Assembly (NCBI RefSeq): GCF_018613415.1
Contig: NZ_JAGGQG010000010.1
Location: forward strand, 1 to 35,804
Source of the DNA: Bacillus sp. ISL-18
GTDB taxonomy: Bacteria; Bacillota; Bacilli; Bacillales; Cytobacillaceae
DNA: 35,804 nucleotides
Reading direction: 5' to 3'
Shown piece after piece: positions 1 to 7,500 of this stretch. A model generated the notes under the pieces. It made no database searches. It had not been told where the DNA came from and saw nothing but the letters and a program-made list of their open reading frames with translations. The position numbers and the translations under genes were made by a program. How positions within the stretch are numbered: position 1 is the stretch's first letter; each line of letters starts with the position of its first letter.

Positions 1-58
1 GCATGTATTAGGCACGCCGCCAGCGTTCGTCCTGAGCCAGGATCAAACTCTCCAAGAA
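1..58 (-). rRNA. 16S ribosomal RNA, 5' end only
   Basis: On the minus strand the window begins with the universal start of bacterial 16S rRNA: GGAGAGTTTGATCCTGGCTC, followed by the conserved GACGAACGCTGGCGGCGTGC block. Only the first ~58 nt are present, and the gene continues beyond the left edge. The exact mature 5' end is estimated by analogy to Bacillus, a few bases before GGAGAG. The upstream leader with boxA and two promoters supports a complete rrn operon transcribed leftward. Confidence 0.97.
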
Positions 59-140
59 AGTTGATTAGCTCATTTTGTTACGTTGGCTTCATTTCATAAG
101 AAATGAATATTATTGTTTGTTGACGTTTTTGTTTGTTTAG

Positions 141-153
141 TTTTCAAAGAACA
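141..153 (-). promoter_or_regulatory. rRNA leader boxA antitermination element
   Basis: Minus strand reads TGTTCTTTGAAAA, the boxA-type motif found in Bacillus rRNA leaders, about 85 nt before the 16S gene. In the family this RNA element loads the Nus antitermination complex. The position between P2 and 16S is as expected. Confidence 0.75.
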
Positions 154-191
154 ATTATCGTCTACTAATCTATCAATTAGCGACATATGTT

Positions 192-220
192 ATCTTAACA
201 TAGTGTTTAAGTCTTGTCAA
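192..220 (-). promoter_or_regulatory. rrn promoter P2 (sigma-A)
   Basis: Minus strand has a perfect -35 TTGACA (215-220), a 17-bp spacer and -10 TAAGAT (192-197). It lies about 130 bp upstream of 16S and about 90 bp downstream of P1, the tandem arrangement typical of Bacillus rrn operons. Confidence 0.85.
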
Positions 221-282
221 CTTCTAATAAAATGTTGTTCATTACTGAACTCTCAAATCAATTCGTCGAAGCGACATTGATA

Positions 283-311
283 ATAATACTATCTTCACTC
301 AAGATAGTCAA
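283..311 (-). promoter_or_regulatory. rrn promoter P1 (sigma-A)
   Basis: Minus strand has -35 TTGACT (306-311), a 17-bp spacer and -10 TATTAT (283-288). It is the upstream member of the tandem rRNA promoter pair. The A+T-rich stretch just upstream (about 312-345) could act as an UP-like element, which is inference. Confidence 0.8.
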
Positions 312-457
312 CTATCTTTTTAAAATTTTTTATAGAAAAATAAAACTCCATATCTAATTCAAAACTAGAATACTACAACCTAGATAATGAATTAGTTTTA
401 AATAACCCATCAGTGGTTAAAATATAATAGTAAATATTTGTAAAGGAGTGTTGAATA

Positions 458-586
458 ATGAATGTTAATACCTTTAAAAAAGATGAAAACGATCAACCCG
501 TTGAACAGGAACAAATAGAAGATCTAAACCCGGAGGAAAGGGTACCAGAATTCGACGAAATAGGAACAGCCCTAAACGGTATATGA
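458..586 (+). CDS. Small acidic protein, unknown function (42 aa)
   Basis: This 42-codon frame starts at ATG 458 after a good ribosome binding site (AAAGGAGTG, spacing about 7), with a TATAAT at 423-428 that could be its -10. The product is very acidic and hydrophilic: it starts MNVNTFKKDEN, contains a Glu/Gln-rich middle (EQEQIEDLNPEE) and ends GTALNGI. It has no membrane segment and no known motif. It is transcribed away from the rRNA operon and is followed directly by a hairpin terminator, so it looks like an independent single-gene unit. It is below the size many gene finders accept. I do not recognise the family. Confidence rests on the start signal, terminator and plausible composition. 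Confidence 0.6.
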   Translation: MNVNTFKKDENDQPVEQEQIEDLNPEERVPEFDEIGTALNGI

Positions 587-599
587 TTTATCAATAAAA

Positions 600-646
600 A
601 ACCCTTCGCAGTTAGAGAATATCTCTTTTTGCAAAGGGGTCTTTTC
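600..646. terminator. Bidirectional terminator between convergent genes
   Basis: An inverted repeat pairs ACCCTTCGCA (601-610) with TGCAAAGGGGT (630-640), with an inner AGAGA/TCTCT extension. T-runs or A-runs flank both sides, so it can end the 42-aa gene (+) and the methyltransferase gene (-), which converge here. Confidence 0.7.
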
Positions 647-1417
647 TTATTTTTTAATTGCTTTTAGAAGGATGGCTTCTCCTTGAAAAGATATTATTTG
701 ACTCTCTTTGATCGTAATTTTAAATTTATCCTTGATTCTATCGGAAGCACTTATCATATACTGGGTCAAATTTTTCTTTTCTTCGATAGGTAAGTTCATT
801 CGATTACACCAGGAATCAAAATAAAAGATTTTTTCAAAACGATGCCATTCAACAATTTCGAAACCAGCAAACTCAAGCATACGAATCCACTCACTCTTCT
901 TCCATGCCCTAAAATGACTGTAATCCCGCCATTTTTCTATTTTATTATAAAATTGGTCGTATTCGTCATCTTCCGGAACAACATTATCGTCCAATAAAAA
1001 TTGCCCGCCTTGCTTTAGGACACGGGATACTTCCTTAGTAAACTGACTAATGTTGGGAAAGTGATGCGGGGCTATCCTGCATGTGACAACATCAAAAGAA
1101 TTGTTCGAAAAAGGTAAATCTTCAGCATCCCCTTTTACTAACTCTACATTTTGATTCCCATTTCCTTTTACAAATTTCTCCGCAGCCAATAACATCTCCT
1201 GAGTTAAATCCACTGCGGTTACCCTCTTTACTAGCGGAGCAAATGCGTTAGCCGTATGGCCTCCACCCGTGGCAATATCAAGAAGTTCTTCTTTCCCTGA
1301 TACTTCAGCCATTGCTAATAATTTTTGCAGATCCTTTCCATCTTTATGGATCGGACTATTCACGTATGAATCCGCACTTTTTCCAAATTGCTGCTGTACA
1401 TCCTTTTTGAGATCCAT
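647..1417 (-). CDS. Class I SAM-dependent methyltransferase (YcgJ/UbiE-like)
   Basis: This is a 256-aa soluble Rossmann-fold methyltransferase. The glycine-rich SAM loop is LLDIATGGG (residues 45-53), the acidic end of beta 2 is VTAVD (66-70), and GDAEDLPF (96-103) is the adenine-contacting strand. RIAPHHF (114-120) and RVLKQGG (132-138) are typical of the UbiE/YcgJ branch (Methyltransf_11). The substrate cannot be told. Family members methylate small molecules, and no menaquinone genes lie nearby to suggest MenG. The start is ATG with GGAGG seven bases upstream. Converges with the 42-aa gene and lies 110 bp downstream of exonuclease III on the same strand. Confidence 0.85.
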   Translation of the reverse strand: MDLKKDVQQQFGKSADSYVNSPIHKDGKDLQKLLAMAEVSGKEELLDIATGGGHTANAFAPLVKRVTAVDLTQEMLLAAEKFVKGNGNQNVELVKGDAEDLPFSNNSFDVVTCRIAPHHFPNISQFTKEVSRVLKQGGQFLLDDNVVPEDDEYDQFYNKIEKWRDYSHFRAWKKSEWIRMLEFAGFEIVEWHRFEKIFYFDSWCNRMNLPIEEKKNLTQYMISASDRIKDKFKITIKESQIISFQGEAILLKAIKK

Positions 1418-1485
1418 TATTATCCCTCCAAGAAATTCCTTATATACTAACTATAAGGCAGCATCTCGATGAAGAAAATTTCCGT

Positions 1486-1522
1486 TTTTCAATACATTGT
1501 TATAAGAAATTCTTATTGAAAA
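1486..1522. repeat. A/T-rich inverted repeat between exoA and the methyltransferase
   Basis: TTTTCAATA (1486-1494) pairs perfectly with TATTGAAAA (1514-1522), and an inner AAGAA/TTCTT can extend the stem. On the minus strand it lies just after exoA. It could be a weak terminator or a protein-binding palindrome; there is no long T-run, so the role is open. Confidence 0.35.
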
Positions 1523-1527
1523 GGGCT

Positions 1528-2280
1528 TTATTTAAGTTCAAGCACGACCGGACAATGATCACTCCCCATTACATTGCAATGGATTTCAGCATTTATAAGA
1601 CAATCTTTCATGGAATCTGACACGATAAAGTAGTCTATACGCCAGCCAATATTTCTTTCACGTACCTTGTTCATATAAGACCACCATGTATAGGCTCCTT
1701 CCTGTTGTGGATAGAAATAACGGAAGCTGTCTATAAAACCAGAGCCAAGCAAGGTTGTCATTTTCCCTCGTTCTTCATCTGTAAAGCCGGAGTTCCCTAT
1801 ATTGGATTTTGGATTACGAAGATCAATCTCCTGATGGGCAACATTTAAATCTCCGCATAATACAACTGGTTTTATTTTATCTAAATCCTTCAAGTGCTGA
1901 AGAATCCGATCTTCCCATTCCAAGCGGTACCCAATTCTAGCTAGATCTCTTTGTGAATTTGGAACATAAACATTAACCAAGAAAAAATGGTCAAATTCCA
2001 GTGTGAGAATTCGACCCTCTTCTTCCACATCTTCTTCATCTACTCCATATTTAACCGACAGCGGTTTTACCTTTGTAAAAACGGCTGTACCGGAATAACC
2101 CTTTTTGATAGCGTAATTCCAATATTGATAATATCCATCTAATTCCAGACTGATTTGACCTTCTTGCAGTTTCGTTTCCTGAACGCAGAAAATATCCGCA
2201 TCTACTTCTTGAAAATAATCTAAAAATCCTTTTTTCACGCAAGCTCTAAGGCCATTCACATTCCAAGATACTAACTTCAT
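1528..2280 (-). CDS. exoA: Exodeoxyribonuclease III (AP endonuclease)
   Basis: The 250-aa protein is full length for the Xth/ExoA family of Mg-dependent AP endonucleases in base excision repair. All the key motifs are present: WNVNGLRA (6-13, metal-binding Asn), VQETKL (33-38, catalytic Glu35), NVYVPNS (103-109), CGDLNVAH (142-149, Asp144/Asn146), WRIDYFIVS (213-221) and GSDHCPV (239-245, catalytic Asp/His). A strong ribosome binding site (GGGAGAGGG) precedes the ATG. No partner gene is obviously in operon. It acts in the cytoplasm on abasic sites and 3'-blocked ends. Confidence 0.95.
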   Translation of the reverse strand: MKLVSWNVNGLRACVKKGFLDYFQEVDADIFCVQETKLQEGQISLELDGYYQYWNYAIKKGYSGTAVFTKVKPLSVKYGVDEEDVEEEGRILTLEFDHFFLVNVYVPNSQRDLARIGYRLEWEDRILQHLKDLDKIKPVVLCGDLNVAHQEIDLRNPKSNIGNSGFTDEERGKMTTLLGSGFIDSFRYFYPQQEGAYTWWSYMNKVRERNIGWRIDYFIVSDSMKDCLINAEIHCNVMGSDHCPVVLELK

Positions 2281-2409
2281 TTTACCTATTCCCTCTCCCT
2301 AATTCTATGTGTTAACCAATGATTTGTTTATTTAATAAGTCAGGTGCCATTTTACCAGTTTAGCACGTATAGGAAAAGAATTCTGAATGACCATTGTTTT
2401 CCATCCATC

Positions 2410-2436
2410 AAAAAAGACAGCTCTCGCTGTCTTTTT
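2410..2436 (-). terminator. Terminator after yibQ-like gene
   Basis: AAAAAGACAGC pairs with GCTGTCTTTTT around a short loop, with U-tracts in both directions. It abuts the stop codon of the deacetylase-like gene. Confidence 0.8.
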
Positions 2437-3221
2437 CATGGTACAAATTGTTTTTTTGTCAGTTCACCCGCAAATAGTTCCGACACGGGTACTATTTTTA
2501 TATTCCGCTTTTTAAATTCATCGATAGCTTGAAAGATCCCTATTGAACAAACTTTTCCTGTAACACCTACATGTCCAATGGCAATTCCTTTGCCTTTTAC
2601 CTCTGTTACCTTTGCCAACCTGACCATTTGTTTTCGAACATGGGAAGATGAGGAAATATCATCGAGAAATACATCTCGTTTTAAAAGTGGAACCCCTAGT
2701 TCCTTTGCAATCTCTGGAAATTTTGTTCCTGGACTTGTCCCGCTGTCAATTATAAATAAGTTCTTTACCTTAGCTACTTCTACAATTGTCCGAACAATTT
2801 CTTCGTTTTCAACTGCTCGGGAACCCATATGATTATTTAGACCAACCGCATATGGGACACTATTTATAGCTTCCTCTACACGTTTTCTTACTTCTTCTTT
2901 CGAAAGGTCAACCGTAATTGGTTTAGGACCTAACCATGATCTCTTTCCTCGCTTAGGCTCCATTGGCAAATGAACCATAACCTCAAAACCGTTTTTATGT
3001 GCCCACTCTGCATGTGCCTTAGAATTTTCCGTAAATGGCATCACGGCAGCAGTAATGGGAATGTCACCTTCTAAGAAATCACGTACACCACCGGTACCCC
3101 CGCCAAAATCATCAATAATAATCGCTGCCTTCAGTTCTTTTGCTTCCTTTTTATTTTCTGCCGCATTTGTGTGAAAAGGGAATAACAAGAAAGGGATAAG
3201 CACCAGCATTAACTTTTTCAT
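2436..3221 (-). CDS. Divergent polysaccharide deacetylase (YibQ-like), secreted
   Basis: The 261-aa protein has a classic signal peptide (MKKLMLVLIPFLLFPFHTNA, cleavage near residue 20), so it is exported. The mature part shows the divergent polysaccharide deacetylase fold: AIIIDDFGGG (33-42), a TAAVMPF strand (58-63), VHLPMEP (83-89), NNHMGS (129-134) and DSGTSPG (159-165). These correspond to the Asp and His positions of NodB-like carbohydrate esterases, in the arrangement of E. coli YibQ (DUF610). The substrate is unknown; cell-wall glycan or a secondary polymer is a reasonable inference. Good ribosome binding site (GGAGGGG). It appears to be a single-gene unit with its own terminator. Confidence 0.8.
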   Translation of the reverse strand: MKKLMLVLIPFLLFPFHTNAAENKKEAKELKAAIIIDDFGGGTGGVRDFLEGDIPITAAVMPFTENSKAHAEWAHKNGFEVMVHLPMEPKRGKRSWLGPKPITVDLSKEEVRKRVEEAINSVPYAVGLNNHMGSRAVENEEIVRTIVEVAKVKNLFIIDSGTSPGTKFPEIAKELGVPLLKRDVFLDDISSSSHVRKQMVRLAKVTEVKGKGIAIGHVGVTGKVCSIGIFQAIDEFKKRNIKIVPVSELFAGELTKKQFVP

Positions 3222-3307
3222 ATAGCCCCTCCAATTGATTGCTTTAAAGTTAATGTGCCCGTTTGTATTTCCCTATACTACTTGTTAATGACTATTTTCT
3301 CTTGCAT

Positions 3308-3337
3308 AAAAAAAGGGAGCGAATCCGCTCCCTTTTT
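3308..3337 (-). terminator. ppiB terminator
   Basis: AAAAAGGGAGCG pairs with CGCTCCCTTTTT just beyond the ppiB stop codon, with a strong U-tract on the minus strand. Confidence 0.85.
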
Positions 3338-3342
3338 CTTAC

Positions 3343-3783
3343 CTATTCTTCATCATAAACTTTAACTTCAACCATTTTATCGCCATTTCTCATGTTTCTA
3401 GCTGTTTCTAATCCAGATGTTACTTGTCCAAAAACAGTGTGAACACCATTTAAATGTGGCTGGGATTCATGCACGATAAAGAATTGGCTGCCCCCTGTGT
3501 TTCTTCCTGCATGCGCCATTGATAAGGAACCTGGTACATGTTTATGTGGGTTTCCTTCTGTTTCACAGTTGATGGTGTAGCCAGGTCCACCCATCCCTGT
3601 TCCCGTTGGATCCCCTCCCTGTGATACAAAACCAGGGATTACACGGTGAAAAATAACTCCATTATAAAAGCCTTCATTTGCTAATTTTTCAAAGTTAGCA
3701 ACCGTTCCAGGTGCTTCATTTGAGAACAAATCAAATTCAATCTTTTCGCCATTTTCCATCAATATGTATCCTTTTTTAGCCAT
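3343..3783 (-). CDS. ppiB: Peptidyl-prolyl cis-trans isomerase, cyclophilin type
   Basis: The 146-aa single-domain cyclophilin closely matches B. subtilis PpiB in length and motifs. The catalytic Arg lies in [14 protein letters not shown] (46-59), followed by GGSQFFIVH (97-105) and NGVHTVFG (112-119). It has no signal peptide, so it should catalyse prolyl isomerisation in the cytoplasm. The start is ATG 3783, eight bases after AAAGGAG. A GTG three codons upstream lies inside the ribosome binding site and is rejected as start. Monocistronic, with its own terminator. Confidence 0.95.
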   Translation of the reverse strand: MAKKGYILMENGEKIEFDLFSNEAPGTVANFEKLANEGFYNGVIFHRVIPGFVSQGGDPTGTGMGGPGYTINCETEGNPHKHVPGSLSMAHAGRNTGGSQFFIVHESQPHLNGVHTVFGQVTSGLETARNMRNGDKMVEVKVYDEE

Positions 3784-3875
3784 AAAAAACACTCCTTTAT
3801 GTAAAAATCATTATTATCATACACTTTTCTATCGAGAAAAGAAAGTTTTGCCAACTAATATTTTCACTATATCTG

Positions 3876-3884
3876 TGGTATTAT
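3876..3884 (+). promoter_or_regulatory. Extended -10 promoter of orphan sRNA
   Basis: TGGTATTAT is a near-ideal extended -10 element (TGnTATAAT). No good -35 is seen at 16-18 bp. The predicted start is about 3891, exactly where the conserved-looking C-rich 5' end of the RNA begins. Confidence 0.5.
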
Positions 3885-3890
3885 AAGAGT

Positions 3891-4002
3891 ACCCCCTCCG
3901 AACATTCGCTTGTTGCGGGACACTTAACCACTGTACGGACGGAGGGGGCAGGTGCCGCAATGACGGCATCACGAAAGCCGAGACTGCGGTCTCGGCTTTT
4001 TG
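3891..4002 (+). ncRNA. Candidate structured small RNA, about 112 nt
   Basis: The gap between two minus-strand genes contains a complete plus-strand transcription unit: extended -10, start near 3891 and a strong intrinsic terminator ending near 4002. The 5' end (ACCCCCTCCG) can pair with CGGAGGGGG at about 3939-3947, enclosing a small AACA/TGTT hairpin. A second hairpin (GTGCCG with CGGCAT) precedes the terminator. The 5' CCCCCUCC is complementary to Shine-Dalgarno sequences, as in trans-acting sRNAs such as FsrA. Local G+C is well above the surroundings. It could instead belong to a known Bacillaceae sRNA such as the sporulation RNA CsfG; I cannot confirm identity from memory. Confidence 0.55.
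3974..4002 (+). terminator. Terminator of the orphan sRNA
   Basis: AAAGCCGAGA pairs with TCTCGGCTTT and is followed by TTGTATTTTT on the plus strand. The minus-strand side lacks a proper U-tract (CTTTCGTGATG), so it mainly serves the plus-strand RNA, although it also follows the membrane protein gene. Confidence 0.8.
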
Positions 4003-4007
4003 TATTT

Positions 4008-4454
4008 TTATCGAACTCTTTTTCCCATCAACTCATGAAATAACCAAACAATTGTAAGAAAAAACAAATAACCAAGAAATGTGTATAGGTGTTTCCAATC
4101 AACTGAGTGAGTAAACAAACCTAATAATTCCGCTAATTTTTCAAGAATAGGCATTAGCAAGCTCACAAATAAGATAACTCCTGCTTTCCCCCAGTTCGTT
4201 AACTGGGCAATACTTCGTAAAAGTATTAATGTCATGAGCGGCAGTACCAATAACGTAAACGCAATATTAATTGAAAAAATTTCTGGGAATGGTCTTAAAG
4301 GAAATTGATAAAAGTGCTTTCCAACAAAATATAAATCTAAATATGTCCCTAGCAAAGAGGCGAGGACCATACTGCCAAGTTCATATTTAGAAGGTAATCG
4401 CTTTTTTGGCAAGAGCTGCAAGTTCGAGTCGTTCGAGTGTTTTGCAATATTCAT
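4008..4454 (-). CDS. Four-helix membrane protein (CBO0543-like)
   Basis: The 148-aa integral membrane protein has a short hydrophilic N-terminus and about four hydrophobic segments: SMVLASLLGTYLDLYFV, an INIAFTLLVLPLMTLILL stretch, AGVILFVSLLMPILEKL and YLFFLTIVWLFHEL. This resembles the CBO0543 family of small Firmicute membrane proteins with no known function. I chose ATG 4454 because GGGGAG lies seven bases upstream; an in-frame ATG ten codons earlier has no such site. Its start overlaps the end of the DUF2515 gene by 68 bp in another frame, so the two are probably co-transcribed and translationally coupled. Function unknown. Confidence 0.7.
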   Translation of the reverse strand: MNIAKHSNDSNLQLLPKKRLPSKYELGSMVLASLLGTYLDLYFVGKHFYQFPLRPFPEIFSINIAFTLLVLPLMTLILLRSIAQLTNWGKAGVILFVSLLMPILEKLAELLGLFTHSVDWKHLYTFLGYLFFLTIVWLFHELMGKRVR

Positions 4455-5502
4455 CCTTAATCTCCCCGTCAATAAATTCATCATCTTCCATTAGGTAATC
4501 CACAATACGCCAATCTGAAAACCAATCCCCTTGTTCTGCTTCTTTATGAGTTTCATTTTTCCAGGCATTCTCAAGTGTTGGACTATAGATTCTTTTTGAC
4601 CCTGGCCTTAACTGGCAGGACTCTAAGTGAAGCTGGTATGGAAATCCCGGCGTACCTTCATTTACACTATTAAAAATATCTGGCCAATAATCCTTTCTAG
4701 AGCCCGTATGGGGATGGCTTTTTGCCCATTCTACTGACATTCGGTGAATCACATTATTTTTAAAAAGAAGCTGATACAATCGCTTTCCAAGTAAAATCCT
4801 CTCATGTAATGACTCAAATTGATGCACAGTTAATCCCGCCAACTTCTTATTCCCATATGGAAACAGAATATGATTAAACGATAACCAATCTTGAAGCAAA
4901 AATTCAAATTTTTCCAAGACATCTTTTTGGTACTGCTGATTTTGAACGACTCTTTTTTCAAGGTAATTTTGTTCATTAATTACGAGGGCCATTGTTAGGA
5001 TATACGTATCATTTGTTTGCCAATACTGATTCCAGATCGTTTCCATAAAAGTGGAGATATTTAAATGAGCAAATAAGTGAAACAAGGGCTTTTTTTTTCT
5101 AAGGCTTTCTTCATAGAGCAAAAACTGCGGATAAACGTCTTGAAAAATCAGCCAATTACCCCGCTCTAAAAATTGAAAGAATAATTGACGATCTTTTCTT
5201 GCTATTAATCGATTCAGAAATTCCCCTTTTAAATCAGTCATATTCCATCCGCCATTCCGCGAAACCATATGTCCTAGAAAAGCCCAGTGAATATCCGGAA
5301 AACGAAGATAAAAATCAAGGTAAGCTTTAGTCCTGGTGACATTATTCAAATTCATTTCTTTCGTTTTTTGCGTTATTTTTTCTAGAAGACTTAAATCATA
5401 CTTGGTGATTGAAGAAAAAGGCAGCGGCGTTTTACTTTTTTTCTTTAATTCATCCGTTATGTTTTCAAGCGGAGGCCTCTCTCGATTTCTGATAAAAAAA
5501 AT
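4387..5502 (-). CDS. DUF2515 family protein (YppC-like), probable AUU start
   Basis: The frame shows hallmarks of DUF2515 (B. subtilis YppC): NNVTRTKAYLDFY, WAFLGHMVSRNGGWNMTDL and EWAKSHPHTGSR. The family has no known function. The first ATG in frame is at 5355, but coding sequence clearly continues upstream (DLSLLEKITQKTKE is typical family sequence) back to a TAA. In that extension there is no ATG, GTG or TTG. A strong GGGAGG (5511-5516) sits nine bases before an ATT codon at 5502, making AUU the best start and giving 371 aa. A homopolymer error in the adjacent run of eight T is the alternative. Soluble, no signal peptide. Divergent from the cyclase gene and followed by the overlapping membrane protein gene. 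Confidence 0.75.
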   Translation of the reverse strand: MFFIRNRERPPLENITDELKKKSKTPLPFSSITKYDLSLLEKITQKTKEMNLNNVTRTKAYLDFYLRFPDIHWAFLGHMVSRNGGWNMTDLKGEFLNRLIARKDRQLFFQFLERGNWLIFQDVYPQFLLYEESLRKKKPLFHLFAHLNISTFMETIWNQYWQTNDTYILTMALVINEQNYLEKRVVQNQQYQKDVLEKFEFLLQDWLSFNHILFPYGNKKLAGLTVHQFESLHERILLGKRLYQLLFKNNVIHRMSVEWAKSHPHTGSRKDYWPDIFNSVNEGTPGFPYQLHLESCQLRPGSKRIYSPTLENAWKNETHKEAEQGDWFSDWRIVDYLMEDDEFIDGEIKDEYCKTLERLELAALAKKAITF

Positions 5503-5590
5503 AGTCCTTTCCCTCCCTTACGAATTCTCCAGTAATAATGAGAATATGTATAGATAGATGTGAAATTTTGGGAGAGGAATGTGAGGTTCG

Positions 5591-7453
5591 ATGACTGATA
5601 CAAAAAAAGGCATGGATTGGATTATTGAAGTGCTGCGAAAGGATCAATCTCCCAACGGCTCTTGGGACTATCCATTTGAAACAGGCATATCTACGGATGC
5701 CTATATGATCATTTTATTACGGACATTGGAATTACATGATGAAGAATTAATTCAAGGGCTTGCAAAAAGAATCATTAGCAAACAGGAGGAAAATGGGGCC
5801 TGGAAGCTCTTTTATGATGAGGGATCTGGAAATTTGACGGCAACTGTTGAAGCTTATTATAGCTTGTTGTATTCGGGATACTATTCAAAAAATGACAAAC
5901 GCTTAGTGGCGGCAAAACGTTTTATTCTTGCTAACGGAGGTTTAGAACAAGTAGGTATGTTTACTAAAGTTATGCTTGCGTTAACCGGTCAATACACCTG
6001 GCCTTCCTATTCTCCGCTCCCAATTGAACTAATTCTCCTGCCGCTTCATTTTCCAATTAATTTTTATTCGTTTTCCGTGTTCGGCAGGGCTAATTTAACC
6101 CCCATCATGATTTTGGCAGATAACAAGTTCACGATGAAAACAGACAAGAGTCCTGACCTTTCTGATCTATATTTAAATAGAGAGGTAGAACATCATTGGG
6201 CCCACTCAGATGACTATCGCTCCTTGTATTCCTTTATTAAAGACGGAGTAGAAAGTTTGCTTGGGTTACCAAAACAGCTTCATCAACTTGCGATAGAACG
6301 AGCTAAAAAGTATATGCTAGATCATCTTGAGCCGGATGGTACGTTTTACAGCTATTACAGCTCGACTTTTTTAATGATTTTTGCATTGTTATCATTGGGT
6401 TATAAAAAAACAGATCCCGTACTAACCAAAGCAATTGAGGGTATCACCTCGATGAAGTGTGAAATAGACGGGTTCCCTCATATGCAATATACCACTGCAA
6501 ATTTGTGGAATACTTCATTAATTGGCTTTTGTTTACAAGCAGCAGGAGTTTCACCCGAGGATCCCATGGTAAAACAAGCTAATCAATATTTACTTGAACG
6601 GCAGCACCGTCAATTTGGAGATTGGGTGATTCATAATCCTAAGACTTTGCCAGGCGGGTGGGGCTTTTCTGATATCAATACGATTAACCCGGATGTCGAT
6701 GATACAACCGCTTCACTTCGCTCGATTTCTCGAGTCATTCCGCCTGAAATGCAGGCTTGGGATCGTGGCATCACCTGGTTATTGTCTATGCAAAATGATG
6801 ATGGAGGCTGGGCGGCATTCGAGAAAAATATCGATTCAAAGCTGCTTCAATTTCTGCCAATTGAAAAAGCAGAATTTATCCTTACCGATCCGTCAAGTGC
6901 TGATTTAACCGGGAGAACTCTTGAATTTTTGGGTCATTACACTAATTTATCACAGGATCATACCGCCATAAAAAAAGGAATTCATTGGCTATTGAGGAAT
7001 CAGGAAAGAGATGGTTCCTGGTACGGAAGATGGGGAATTTGCTATCTCTATGGTACTTGGGCTGCAATTACAGGCCTTATGGCAGTTGGTATTTCTGCAC
7101 GTAACGCTTCAATAGAAAAAGCGGTTAAATGGATCCTTAATAACCAGAATTCCGACGGGGGCTGGGGAGAGTCATGTCATAGTGACAGTAAAAAAAGGTA
7201 TGTCTCGTTACCCGCAAGCACGTTAACGCATACCTCCTGGGCTCTTGATGCGCTCATTTCCGTGGCAGATAAACCGACAGCCGCAATCAAAAAAGGAATG
7301 ACTTATTTACTTCATTCACTAGAAAAAGTGGATTGGACGACACAGTACCCCAAAGGGCAAGGAATGGCAGGTGCGTTTTACATTCATTATCACAGCTACC
7401 GATACGTCTTTCCACTTGCCGTTTTAGCGCATTATCATAAAAAATTCGAATAA
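5591..7453 (+). CDS. sqhC: Squalene-hopene / sporulenol-type terpene cyclase
   Basis: The 620-aa protein is full length for class II triterpene cyclases. The catalytic acid motif DVDDTT is at 368-373, matching the DxDD of squalene-hopene cyclase. Several QW repeats are visible (QNDDGGWAAFE, NQERDGSWYGRWG, NQNSDGGWGES). These monotopic membrane enzymes protonate and cyclise squalene or C35 polyprenes. The length and sequence resemble B. subtilis SqhC, which makes sporulenes in spores, but hopanoid production cannot be excluded. Start ATG 5591 follows GTGAGG; an ATG 12 bases earlier is followed at once by a stop. Promoter not clear. Monocistronic with a terminator just after it. Confidence 0.9.
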   Translation: MTDTKKGMDWIIEVLRKDQSPNGSWDYPFETGISTDAYMIILLRTLELHDEELIQGLAKRIISKQEENGAWKLFYDEGSGNLTATVEAYYSLLYSGYYSKNDKRLVAAKRFILANGGLEQVGMFTKVMLALTGQYTWPSYSPLPIELILLPLHFPINFYSFSVFGRANLTPIMILADNKFTMKTDKSPDLSDLYLNREVEHHWAHSDDYRSLYSFIKDGVESLLGLPKQLHQLAIERAKKYMLDHLEPDGTFYSYYSSTFLMIFALLSLGYKKTDPVLTKAIEGITSMKCEIDGFPHMQYTTANLWNTSLIGFCLQAAGVSPEDPMVKQANQYLLERQHRQFGDWVIHNPKTLPGGWGFSDINTINPDVDDTTASLRSISRVIPPEMQAWDRGITWLLSMQNDDGGWAAFEKNIDSKLLQFLPIEKAEFILTDPSSADLTGRTLEFLGHYTNLSQDHTAIKKGIHWLLRNQERDGSWYGRWGICYLYGTWAAITGLMAVGISARNASIEKAVKWILNNQNSDGGWGESCHSDSKKRYVSLPASTLTHTSWALDALISVADKPTAAIKKGMTYLLHSLEKVDWTTQYPKGQGMAGAFYIHYHSYRYVFPLAVLAHYHKKFE

Positions 7454-7464
7454 CCACTACATCG

Positions 7465-7500
7465 CATCGACGGTATCAACATCCGTCGATGTTTTATTTT
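7465..7500 (+). terminator. sqhC terminator
   Basis: CATCGACGG (7465-7473) pairs with CCGTCGATG (7483-7491), followed by TTTTATTTTATTT on the plus strand. It overlaps the 3' end of the converging glycosylase gene. Confidence 0.85.

Noticed and set aside
3960..4043. Short ORF starting at ATG 3960 after GGAGGGGG
   Set aside because: It runs straight through the sRNA terminator hairpin, and the putative ribosome binding site is paired in the predicted RNA; better explained as RNA structure.
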